This document shows, one piece after another, positions 1 through 5,967 of a DNA stretch of 12,347 nucleotides (positions are counted from its first letter, which is position 1; the number at the start of each line of letters is the position of its first letter). The stretch lies in assembly GCA_050996405.1 (NCBI GenBank), contig JBPCRW010000244.1, forward strand, positions 1-12,347, in the 5' to 3' direction. The stretch is from JBPCRW01 sp050996405 (lineage in GTDB: Bacteria > Acidobacteriota > Blastocatellia > Pyrinomonadales > Pyrinomonadaceae). The notes under the pieces are model-generated. The model was not told the origin of the DNA, did no database searches, and was given only the letters and a program-made list of their open reading frames with translations. The translations under genes were made by a program, and so were the position numbers.

Positions 1-781
1 CGGCGATGTCGAAATCTGCAAGCCCGATTATATTGCCAAGCCAAATAAAAATCCGAAATATCTGCCGGAGATGATAAAGTCGTCGCATAATATTGCCGAC
101 GCGATTGAAAAACTTTTTGAAACGGACAAATTTCCCGTAATCTTAAGCGGCGACCATTCTTCAGCCATCGGAACTTTTTCCGGCATTTCATCTTATTTTC
201 ACGAAAAAAAATCTGAGGAAATCGGTTTGATTTGGTTTGACGCGCACGCCGATATGAACACGCCGGAAACTTCGCCGTCGGGAAATCTGCACGGAATGCC
301 GCTCGCGGTTCTGCTCGGCAAAGGTAACGACGAACTGGTTAATCTGCACGGATTCGCGCCGAAGCTGAATCCGAAATATCTGGCGCATATCGGCGGGCGC
401 GATTTCGACGCGGGCGAGAAAAAAATGATTCGCGGGCTGGGGATGCGCGGACAGTTTTTCACGATGAGCGATATTGATAAACGCGGAATGCAGGCTTGTG
501 TGGAAGATGCGATAAAAATCGTCTCAAAAGCACCGGCGGGTTACGCCGTGACGTTTGACGTGGACATTCTCGACCCGCGTTTCGCGCCTGGTTCGGGAAC
601 GCTCGTGCGCGGCGGAATCACTTATCGTGAAGCGCATCTCGCGCTGGAAATTATTGCCGAGCGCGGCGGAATGCGCTCGTTTGAAATTGTCGAAGTCAAT
701 CCGCTTTTAGATTCCGGCAACATCACCGTCGAATTGGCGGGCGAACTTATTTTATCGGCTTTGGGGAAAACAATCCTCTAG
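1..781 (+). CDS. rocF: Arginase, 5'-truncated by window edge
   Basis: The reading frame is open from base 2 and the start codon lies outside the window. Arginase hydrolyses L-arginine to ornithine and urea in the cytoplasm using two Mn ions. Counting from the in-frame Met at base 71, the visible motifs are GDHSSAIGT (27-35), WFDAHADMNTPETSPSGN (56-72) and FDVDILDP (161-168). The metal ligands H29, D58, H60, D62, D162 and D164 are all present. The NTPETSPSGNxHGMP string is typical of arginase, where agmatinases have a different segment, so arginase is preferred. The first Gly of the usual GGDHS is Ser here (SGDHS), a mild change. The sequence upstream of base 71 (frame reading GDVEICKPDY) is also arginase-like, so Met at base 71 is an internal residue. 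The gene ends with TAG, and a repeat-rich leader follows before ddl. Confidence 0.93.
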   Translation, partial: GDVEICKPDYIAKPNKNPKYLPEMIKSSHNIADAIEKLFETDKFPVILSGDHSSAIGTFSGISSYFHEKKSEEIGLIWFDAHADMNTPETSPSGNLHGMPLAVLLGKGNDELVNLHGFAPKLNPKYLAHIGGRDFDAGEKKMIRGLGMRGQFFTMSDIDKRGMQACVEDAIKIVSKAPAGYAVTFDVDILDPRFAPGSGTLVRGGITYREAHLALEIIAERGGMRSFEIVEVNPLLDSGNITVELAGELILSALGKTIL

Positions 782-867
782 ATTTTGGATTTTAGATTTG
801 CGATTTTGGATTGGTATAATTTCTAAATCCGAACGAAATCTAAAATCTAAAATCTAAAATCTAAAAT
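781..867. repeat. Heptamer tandem repeat with inverted partner in the ddl leader
   Basis: Bases 836-866 are four to five tandem copies of the heptamer taaaatc, running directly into the ddl start codon. The 12-mer gattttagattt at 788-799 is the exact reverse complement of 836-847, so the leader can fold into a hairpin whose right arm can slip from one repeat copy to the next. Related units (gattttgga) occur at 781-789 and 802-810. Short heptanucleotide tandem repeats of this look are known in intergenic DNA of some bacteria such as filamentous cyanobacteria. Any role here is inference. Confidence 0.8.
791..820 (+). promoter_or_regulatory. Candidate promoter for ddl
   Basis: A perfect -10 hexamer, TATAAT, lies at 815-820. 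A weak -35 candidate, TTTAGA, lies at 791-796 with an 18-base spacer. The predicted transcript would start near 827 and carry a leader of about 40 bases made mostly of the heptamer repeat. The region is generally AT-rich, so a chance match is possible. Confidence 0.4.
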
Positions 868-1998
868 ATGAAAACTCGTATCGGCGTTATTTTCGGCGGG
901 CGTTCCGGCGAACACGAAGTTTCGATTCGCTCGGCGAAAACCGTCATCGAACAAATTGACAGGGAAAAATATGAAGTCGTCCCGATTGCCATCGGCAAAG
1001 ACGGAAACTGGCTGAATCCGACCGAATCGCTGGCTTTGTTTCCGGCGGCGACACAGGAAATTTTAAGCGGTGAGGTTGAAAATTATCCGCAAAAGTCGGT
1101 CGCGCTGCTTGGCGATACGAATTACAAAGGTTTAATCGAACTCGAAACCGAAGATGACGCGGCGCAGCTTGTTTTACTGGATGTCGTTTTTCCGGTTCTG
1201 CACGGAACTTACGGCGAAGACGGCACGATTCAAGGTTTGCTGGAAATGGCGGGAATTCCGTATATCGGCTGCGGCGTGCTGGCTTCGTCGTGCGGAATGG
1301 ATAAAGTCGTGATGAAAACTCTATTCCGCGATGCCGGTTTGCCGATTTGCAAATACGTCTGGTTTCTGCGAAGCGAATGGGAGCGCGCGTCGGATGTAGT
1401 TATCGAGCGCGTTGCGGAAAAACTCGGCTTTCCGTGTTTTGTCAAACCCCCAAATTTGGGTTCGTCGGTCGGCGTATCGCGTGCGGACGATAAAGAATCT
1501 CTGCGAAAAGCGATTGAATTAGCGGCGGAATACGACCGCAAAATTCTCATCGAAGAAGCACTCGATATGCGCGAAATCGAATGCGCGGTAATCGGCAACG
1601 ACGAGCCGAGAGCCAGTCTGCCGGGCGAATATATCATCCGCGACGAAGCGAAAAAATTTCTCGATTACACGGAAAAATACGCCGGAACGGGCAACAACGA
1701 TTTTATCGTTCCGGCATTGATTTCCGACGAACTGACGAAAAAAATTCAGCAGTTGGCGATTCAGTCTTTCAAAGCGATTGACGGCGCGGGTTTGGCGCGC
1801 GTCGATTTCTTTCTGCGAAACGATACGGGCGCGTTGCTGGTCAATGAAATAAATACTTTGCCGGGCTTAACCGACGCTTCGGGTTTTCCGAAAATGTGGG
1901 CGGGAACGGGTTTGAAATTTTCGCAGGTCATTGATTTGCTGGTCGAATTTGCAATCGAAAGACATCAGGATAAATCTAAAAATAAAACGAGTTTTTAA
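868..1998 (+). CDS. ddl: D-alanine--D-alanine ligase
   Basis: This cytoplasmic ATP-grasp enzyme joins two D-alanines for the peptidoglycan stem peptide. The N-terminal domain has GGRSGEHEVS (10-19), with E15 in the position that binds the first D-Ala. VLHGTYGEDGTIQG (110-123) follows, then the ATP-grasp core with FVKPPNLGSSVGVS (191-204, including K193 and the Ser pair 199-200). The omega-loop is DYTEKY (266-271). Metal ligands D313, E327 and N329 sit in ARVDFF and NEINTLPG. At 376 residues it matches the longer Ddl class (about 360-370). The usual S-MYPKLW near the C terminus is SGFPKMW here, with Phe replacing Tyr. ATG 868 is the natural start because it gives the family N terminus, but there is no Shine-Dalgarno site; heptamer repeats occupy that place. 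Its neighbour arginase is functionally unrelated, so transcription from its own promoter is likely. Confidence 0.95.
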   Translation: MKTRIGVIFGGRSGEHEVSIRSAKTVIEQIDREKYEVVPIAIGKDGNWLNPTESLALFPAATQEILSGEVENYPQKSVALLGDTNYKGLIELETEDDAAQLVLLDVVFPVLHGTYGEDGTIQGLLEMAGIPYIGCGVLASSCGMDKVVMKTLFRDAGLPICKYVWFLRSEWERASDVVIERVAEKLGFPCFVKPPNLGSSVGVSRADDKESLRKAIELAAEYDRKILIEEALDMREIECAVIGNDEPRASLPGEYIIRDEAKKFLDYTEKYAGTGNNDFIVPALISDELTKKIQQLAIQSFKAIDGAGLARVDFFLRNDTGALLVNEINTLPGLTDASGFPKMWAGTGLKFSQVIDLLVEFAIERHQDKSKNKTSF

Positions 1999-2028
1999 TT
2001 TCAAAATTTATTTTTCTTAATAATCTTA

Positions 2029-2670
2029 ATGAGTAATCCGTTTAACGAAGGAACAAAAATTTGGCAGGTTTTCGTGCTTTTGCAAGATATGCAATTTCAT
2101 TGCGGCAAGCACGAACTTCCCGGAACACAACCGGCGAAAGCTATTCAAATCATCAGACAGCATGGCTACGAAATCGAAAACAAAACCGTCTTTTGCGAAA
2201 TCTGTAAAGACAGAACCGTTCATCGTAGATTAACTTCAACCGAACCAATAAACGCTCCAATAAATCGGCTTGCGCTTTCGCCAAATTTAAGGAAAAGAAT
2301 TTTGAATTTATATAACAACACGGAAGCAATTACGCAGCGGCAAGAAACACCAAATTTACTTGAGGTTGACCATCGTTTTCCGCAAGTTCGATGGTCGTCA
2401 CCCGAAAGTTTTGACGAAAATATGTCTGATGAAGAATTAAAAAAGCGTTTTCAGCTTCTGACAAGAGCAAATAATCTTTGGAAAAGTCGTTATTGTGAAA
2501 GATGCGTGCTTACTCGACAGCGCGGAATTTTTATCGGCATAAACTATTTTTATGAAGGCGACGAGATTTGGGATGAAAATATTCCCGATGACGATGAGCG
2601 TGGTTGTGAAGGTTGCTTCTGGTTTAATTCTGAAATAGGAGTTCAGCGATGCAATACAAAATCTCTATAA
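2029..2670 (+). CDS. HNH-type endonuclease, probable type II restriction enzyme
   Basis: A 213-residue protein with three CxxC pairs: C56/C59 (FCEIC, with H65 close by), C156/C159 (YCERC) and C193/C196 (GCEGC). Between them lies an HNH-like core: LEVDHRFPQVRW (111-122, D114-H115) followed by LLTRANNLWKSRYCERC (143-159, N148/N149). The HNH fold cleaves DNA through a His and one metal ion, and zinc-binding CxxC pairs commonly brace such small nucleases. The N-terminal part (15-50) looks like a helical DNA-reading region. From memory the overall pattern resembles solitary HNH restriction enzymes; no database was searched and the recognition site is unknown. There is no Shine-Dalgarno site. An AT-rich taataat sits just before the ATG, so a leaderless transcript is possible. 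Base and codon use are AT-rich compared with ddl, suggesting acquisition. The 3' end overlaps the next gene by 22 bases, implying coupled translation. No methyltransferase is visible nearby. Confidence 0.75.
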   Translation: MSNPFNEGTKIWQVFVLLQDMQFHCGKHELPGTQPAKAIQIIRQHGYEIENKTVFCEICKDRTVHRRLTSTEPINAPINRLALSPNLRKRILNLYNNTEAITQRQETPNLLEVDHRFPQVRWSSPESFDENMSDEELKKRFQLLTRANNLWKSRYCERCVLTRQRGIFIGINYFYEGDEIWDENIPDDDERGCEGCFWFNSEIGVQRCNTKSL

Positions 2671-2849
2671 ATGCTACTGTAAAATCTACGCTTTCAATTA
2701 AAGAACTTGAAAATAAATTGACTGTTTGTCTGTTTGATATTGAAACCAGCGAACAGAAACACGATGGAGAATCTATTGAATTGGAAGTAATTGAATATGA
2801 TTCTCTTGAAATCTTTGAGGACTCTGAAAACGGCGATGATAGAAGATGA
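2649..2849 (+). CDS. Small acidic protein of unknown function within the nuclease cassette
   Basis: A 66-residue protein I do not recognise. It overlaps the end of the HNH gene by 22 bases and the preferred start of the next gene by 14 bases. A clear AGGAG (2637-2641) lies 7 bases before its ATG, the best ribosome site in the cassette and good evidence that it is translated. The sequence alternates short strand-like and helical segments. The second half is strongly acidic (runs such as ESIELEVIEYDSLEIFEDSEN), with about 17 Asp/Glu against 7 Lys/Arg overall, and there is no membrane segment or signal peptide. Position and charge would suit a partner subunit, inhibitor or DNA-mimic of the flanking nucleases, but that is inference only. 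Confidence 0.65.
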   Translation: MQYKISINATVKSTLSIKELENKLTVCLFDIETSEQKHDGESIELEVIEYDSLEIFEDSENGDDRR

Positions 2850-3564
2850 AATAACTTTCAGCGATGCAATTGAAAAGGTGATGTTGCATAATAGCTACTT
2901 CGCGCCTTTATCCTTAATTTACAAAGAGTTTCCTAAATATCGTTCTTTTACAGGTAAGACACCGCTTAAAACAATTCAAGAAAGAGTCCAACGCGATATG
3001 CGTTTTACTCGAATTGGTGTTGGCGTTTATGGACTGACAAAATATTTAGATAAACTTCAAAAAACTGAAATTCCCAAACAACCGGAAAAGAAAGTTGAAT
3101 ACTATCACGCAAGGATTCAAGGGATGTTGCTGGAAATCGGAGAACTTGAAAACAAACTGACTTACACAAATGATAAAACTAAATTGTTTGATGGAAAACA
3201 ACTTGGATTCATTGCAAGTTTGAAAAATTGTCCGCCATTTACATATCCCGAAATCGTCGCGCAAAGCGCACGTTTTTTCGATGTTATCTGGTTTAACCAT
3301 CGTCGCTTTCCGGTAAAGGTTTTTGAAGTAGAAAACTCAACCGATTTTCGGGGAGCTTTTGTTAAGTTCACAGAACTGCAAGATTTCTATACAAATTTTA
3401 TTGTCATTGCACCGAAAGAAAGACAGAAAAAATTTAAAATTGAGATAAATAAAAGAGCTTTCGAGCCAATTGCCAATCGATGTAAATTTACGGCTTATGA
3501 AGATGTTGAAACTCATTATCAATCATTATTGAATTTTGCGAAGACAAGAAATCTTTTTGATTAA
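2836..3564 (+). CDS. HARE-HTH plus PD-(D/E)XK-like restriction endonuclease
   Basis: A 242-residue, two-part protein. Residues 7-70 (TFSDAIEKVM through GVGVYGLTKY) read as a HARE-HTH winged helix, a DNA-binding domain known from restriction and chromatin proteins. After a charged linker (72-90), residues 88-235 form a nuclease-like domain: FDVIWF (148-153), then VFEVENSTDFRGAF (162-175) and FIVIAP (188-193). D149 with E164-x-E166 fits a PD-(D/E)XK active site in which the usual Lys is Glu, as in BamHI. ATG 2836 is preferred because it begins just before the HARE domain and overlaps the upstream stop. An upstream TTG (2791) and an ATG (2797) would add 15 or 13 residues that belong to neither domain. 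Codon use is AT-rich like its two partners. Together they suggest a restriction or modification-dependent cleavage unit; the target is unknown. Confidence 0.75.
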   Translation: MIEDEITFSDAIEKVMLHNSYFAPLSLIYKEFPKYRSFTGKTPLKTIQERVQRDMRFTRIGVGVYGLTKYLDKLQKTEIPKQPEKKVEYYHARIQGMLLEIGELENKLTYTNDKTKLFDGKQLGFIASLKNCPPFTYPEIVAQSARFFDVIWFNHRRFPVKVFEVENSTDFRGAFVKFTELQDFYTNFIVIAPKERQKKFKIEINKRAFEPIANRCKFTAYEDVETHYQSLLNFAKTRNLFD

Positions 3565-3693
3565 AATTATATGAAACGATTGAGTCAAGCAGAATCAACA
3601 GCAGCTTTGGCGTTATCGAGCTTTGTGCGGCGATTTTTACATTTTCAAACACGAATATATTTTTATTTTGAGAAAAAAATAAAATTTAAGAAT
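3565..3693. terminator. AT-rich convergent gap with weak hairpin
   Basis: This short gap lies between the nuclease cassette (+) and the VWA gene (-), which converge. It holds an all-A/T inverted repeat, ttttatttt at 3661-3669 and aaaataaaa at 3676-3684, with T- and A-runs around it. It could serve as a weak bidirectional terminator. A 62-codon frame starting at 3571 crosses it but has no ribosome site and runs into the VWA gene. Confidence 0.35.
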
Positions 3694-4575
3694 TCATTTC
3701 TTCGGCGTGTTATAGCCCTTGCGGGTTCTGACCTGCACATTTGGTTTGTTAACTTTTAGTTCAATCGAATGCCATTTTCCGTCTTTGGCGGTCGCGCTCG
3801 GCTGATAACCGAGCGTGTATTGCGTGCCGAGTTCTTCGACGATATTTTTAAAAGCCTCACGCATTGCCGCGCCGCCCGGCGCGGCGACAAATTTTCCGCC
3901 GGAATTTTCCGCAAAATTTTTCAACGCGCCCTGACCTTGCAGACGGTCGCGGAAACCGGCTTCAGGCGACGACATATCGACCGTGTAAATCGTGGCGTTT
4001 GCTGCAAGCGCGGCTTTCAACGCTTTATCTTCAGAACGTTTGCTCGAAGTGTCCGCGCCGTCCGATAAAACGATAATCGCCCGCCGTTTTTCCGGTCGGT
4101 TTGATAAATCCTGCGCGGCTTTGTAAATCGCGTCGTTTAAAACCGTCGTTCCGTCGGCTTTTAAATTATATGCGCTGTCAACCAAATCGCGGCTGCCCGA
4201 AAAATCCTGCACGAGTGAGATTTTTGAATCGAAGTTATAAATCGCAGCCGAATCGTCCGCGCGTAAGCCGTCGAGAAAACGAATCGCGGCGGAACGCGCG
4301 AGGTTCACGCGCTCTTCCATACTGCCCGAAGTGTCAATTAAAATCACGGCGGCAAACGGCGCGGATTCGGTTTCAAAAAGCGAAATTTCCTGCGGCTTGC
4401 CGTCTTCAAAAATTGTGAATTGATTGTTTTTTAAACCGAAAACAGGCTTGCCACTCGTGTCCGTCACCGTCGCGTTTAAAACGACGAGCGAAGAATCGAC
4501 TTTAATAATTTCATCATCGCGCTGCGCTAAAATATTAAACGAAAAAAAGAGTATTGACGAGAAAATAAAAAGCAT
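3694..4575 (-). CDS. Secreted VWFA-domain protein, acidobacterial type
   Basis: With the start at 4575 the protein has 293 residues. A hydrophobic signal segment (MLFIFSSILFFSFNILAQ, 1-18) is followed by a beta-rich region, VVLNATVTDTSGKPV through TIFEDGKPQEI (31-64), then a von Willebrand A domain (about 74-275). The metal-ion site is intact: DTSGSM (81-86), the Thr of DGTTVLND (141-148), and SDGADT (171-176). The arrangement matches the VWFA-related domain expanded in acidobacteria (TIGR03436 type), which probably mediates metal-dependent adhesion or assembly outside the inner membrane; partners are unknown. An alternative ATG at 4686 lies one base past the upstream stop (TGA-g-ATG) and would add 37 residues. 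That extension is encoded across an inverted repeat and puts the signal peptide far from the N terminus, so I prefer 4575. Neither start has a good Shine-Dalgarno site. It is probably cotranscribed with the two genes upstream. Confidence 0.85.
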   Translation of the reverse strand: MLFIFSSILFFSFNILAQRDDEIIKVDSSLVVLNATVTDTSGKPVFGLKNNQFTIFEDGKPQEISLFETESAPFAAVILIDTSGSMEERVNLARSAAIRFLDGLRADDSAAIYNFDSKISLVQDFSGSRDLVDSAYNLKADGTTVLNDAIYKAAQDLSNRPEKRRAIIVLSDGADTSSKRSEDKALKAALAANATIYTVDMSSPEAGFRDRLQGQGALKNFAENSGGKFVAAPGGAAMREAFKNIVEELGTQYTLGYQPSATAKDGKWHSIELKVNKPNVQVRTRKGYNTPKK

Positions 4576-4594
4576 CCGGCAAATCTTAGTTTTT

Positions 4595-4665
4595 TGCGGA
4601 AGCCCGCACGGAGTAAGGGCGCAAACTGCGGCGAAAATCACACTTACTCCGCGCGTGTTTCCGCA
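4595..4665. repeat. REP-like imperfect palindrome
   Basis: Two 23-base arms, 4595-4617 and 4643-4665, are inverted and match at 20 of 23 positions. They share the cores tgcggaa and cggagtaag. The 25-base centre holds gcgcaaactgcggcg. The element lies between the VWA gene and the signal-peptide gene upstream of it. The size and structure suit a REP/BIME-like or small mobile palindromic repeat, and it could also act as an RNA hairpin that separates expression of the two genes. Whether it is multicopy cannot be seen in this window. Confidence 0.7.
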
Positions 4666-4687
4666 TTTTGAGAAAGTTTTTATCATC

Positions 4688-5230
4688 TCAATTTTGATTC
4701 TGGCGAACGAAGCGAACGAGTTTTAAAAGCGCGTTGGAATTTTCAACCGCCGCGACCGAAATACTGAAACGTCCCTGTTTTTTCAGTTCGGAAAAAAGAC
4801 CGGAAGATGTTTCCTGCAAATTTTTCAGCGCGTCTGTAAAAGACAACGGGGAATTGTTTGGCGAACCGTCTTTATCGTCGTCGCTTTCGCTGCCGAGTTC
4901 GTCGCGGATTTTTTTAACGAGCTTTTCGAGCCGCTCCATTTTTTTTGCGTCTTCCGGCAGAAGCTTTTTGTTTGTCTCAAAAGATTTACATAATTCGTCG
5001 CTGATTTTCGCGGCTTCTTCGCTGCGTCCGAGCATTTCGTTAAATTCTTTTTCTTCGGCTTTGATGCGCTGTTTGGCGAAATTTTCCTTGATGCCGTCGG
5101 GATAATCTTCCTTATCGATGCCCGTCCTGCCGTCGGCGGAAGAAGCGTCCGGCGTTTGCGCGTGAACGTAAAAAGTTCCCAGCAAAAGGAAAACAAAAGT
5201 CAGCAAAATTTTTGAAATCTGAATAGACAT
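4688..5230 (-). CDS. Exported helical protein of unknown function
   Basis: A 180-residue protein I do not recognise. Residues 1-25 form a signal peptide (basic-poor n-region, LLTFVFLLLG core, cleavage probably after YVHAQ). The mature part is charged and mostly helical: IKENFAKQRIKAEEKEFNEML (47-67) and KKMERLEKLVKKIRDEL (96-112) could form coiled coils. A Ser/Asp/Asn-rich linker, GSESDDDKDGSPNNS, precedes a final helical segment rich in Leu, Val and Asn. A weak AAAGAA lies before the ATG. The gene begins 18 bases after the upstream stop and ends next to the VWA region, so the three minus-strand genes are probably one operon of periplasmic or surface proteins. No catalytic motif is visible. 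Confidence 0.75.
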   Translation of the reverse strand: MSIQISKILLTFVFLLLGTFYVHAQTPDASSADGRTGIDKEDYPDGIKENFAKQRIKAEEKEFNEMLGRSEEAAKISDELCKSFETNKKLLPEDAKKMERLEKLVKKIRDELGSESDDDKDGSPNNSPLSFTDALKNLQETSSGLFSELKKQGRFSISVAAVENSNALLKLVRFVRQNQN

Positions 5231-5248
5231 TTCTTTAAAATTTGAATA

Positions 5249-5863
5249 TCACTGAACTTGCGGTTCATCCGGCGATTTGCCCGTGACCGCTTCAATCAGT
5301 TTTGATAAAAACTCGTCTTCGGCGATGCCGCTGCTCTGCAAAGTCGTCCATTCCGACCGCAAACCATTTTCCGCCCTGCCTTCAATCTTCGCCGTTGCCG
5401 AGACGTTGTTTTGAACGCCGTCAATCGACTGCACTTCAATCGTCAGCGTGTAGCGACCGCGCGTGTAGGCGGTGTCGGATTCTGGCAAAATCGCATACCG
5501 GCTAATCTCGTTTTGCGTAATGACCGCGCCTTTGGCGAAAACAAAAGGCTGCGTGACGATAAAACCGTCTTTTAGACGCGATGCGTTTTCGTCAATAATA
5601 ATTTTTTGTTCCTTCAAGACATCGATAATATTTCCAACTAAAATGTCGCGGCGCGAAGCAAGTTTATACGGATTCGGCAGCAGTTCGCGCGTTTTTGTTT
5701 TGCCTTTGCCGAAATCATAAGAGCGACTATTATTGCTCGTAATCTGCGTTCCGCGCACGCCTTCCTCGTGAATTTTCTTCGACTGCGGGTCAACTCCTTT
5801 CTGGGCAAACGCGGCAAATGCAAGCGCAAAAATGGCGGCGACCGAAAATAAAACCTTTTTCAT
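5249..5863 (-). CDS. Exported protein of unknown function, possible helix-grip fold
   Basis: A 204-residue protein with a good signal peptide, MKKVLFSVAAIFALAFAAFAQ, cleaved after the final AFA or AQ. The mature protein starts polar (KGVDPQSKKIHEEG). It then has a helix (RRDILVGNIIDVLKEQ), strand-like stretches (GFIVTQPFVFAKG, YTLTIEVQSIDG, NNVSATAKIEGRAE) and a final helix (EDEFLSKLIEAV). This helix-then-strands-then-helix order recalls BamC-like or lipoprotein helix-grip domains, but there is no lipobox Cys and I cannot assign it to a family. ATG 5863 is preferred over a TTG at 5872 because AAGGGGA (5874-5880) is properly spaced from the ATG, about 10 bases, and too close to the TTG. It is the first gene of the probable three-gene minus-strand operon. 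Confidence 0.75.
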   Translation of the reverse strand: MKKVLFSVAAIFALAFAAFAQKGVDPQSKKIHEEGVRGTQITSNNSRSYDFGKGKTKTRELLPNPYKLASRRDILVGNIIDVLKEQKIIIDENASRLKDGFIVTQPFVFAKGAVITQNEISRYAILPESDTAYTRGRYTLTIEVQSIDGVQNNVSATAKIEGRAENGLRSEWTTLQSSGIAEDEFLSKLIEAVTGKSPDEPQVQ

Positions 5864-5900
5864 AATAAACAATTCCCCTTTTTCTCAAACTCCGGCTTTA

Positions 5901-5929
5901 ACTATAACCCAGAATAAAACGCGATTAAA
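5901..5929 (-). promoter_or_regulatory. Candidate promoter for the minus-strand trio
   Basis: Read on the minus strand, TATAGT (5906 down to 5901) is a good -10. TTTAAT (5929-5924), 17 bases upstream of it, is a weak -35. Transcription would start near 5894, about 30 bases before the ATG at 5863, leaving room for the AAGGGGA ribosome site. No other minus-strand promoter as good lies between this gene and the glycosyltransferase. Confidence 0.4.
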
Positions 5930-5967
5930 AGTTTGATGAAACAGATTTATCCAATGGTTGCAAACGC

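Noticed and set aside
836..866. CRISPR-like array
   Set aside because: The repeat unit is only 7 bases with no spacers, so it is a simple tandem repeat.
1230..1637. 135-codon antisense frame in ddl
   Set aside because: Complete overlap with a strongly supported enzyme; Ser/Arg-rich translation without motifs.
3571..3759. 62-codon frame after the nuclease cassette
   Set aside because: No ribosome site, low-complexity Phe/Lys/Arg-rich translation across an AT-rich gap, and it overlaps the end of the well-supported VWA gene on the other strand.
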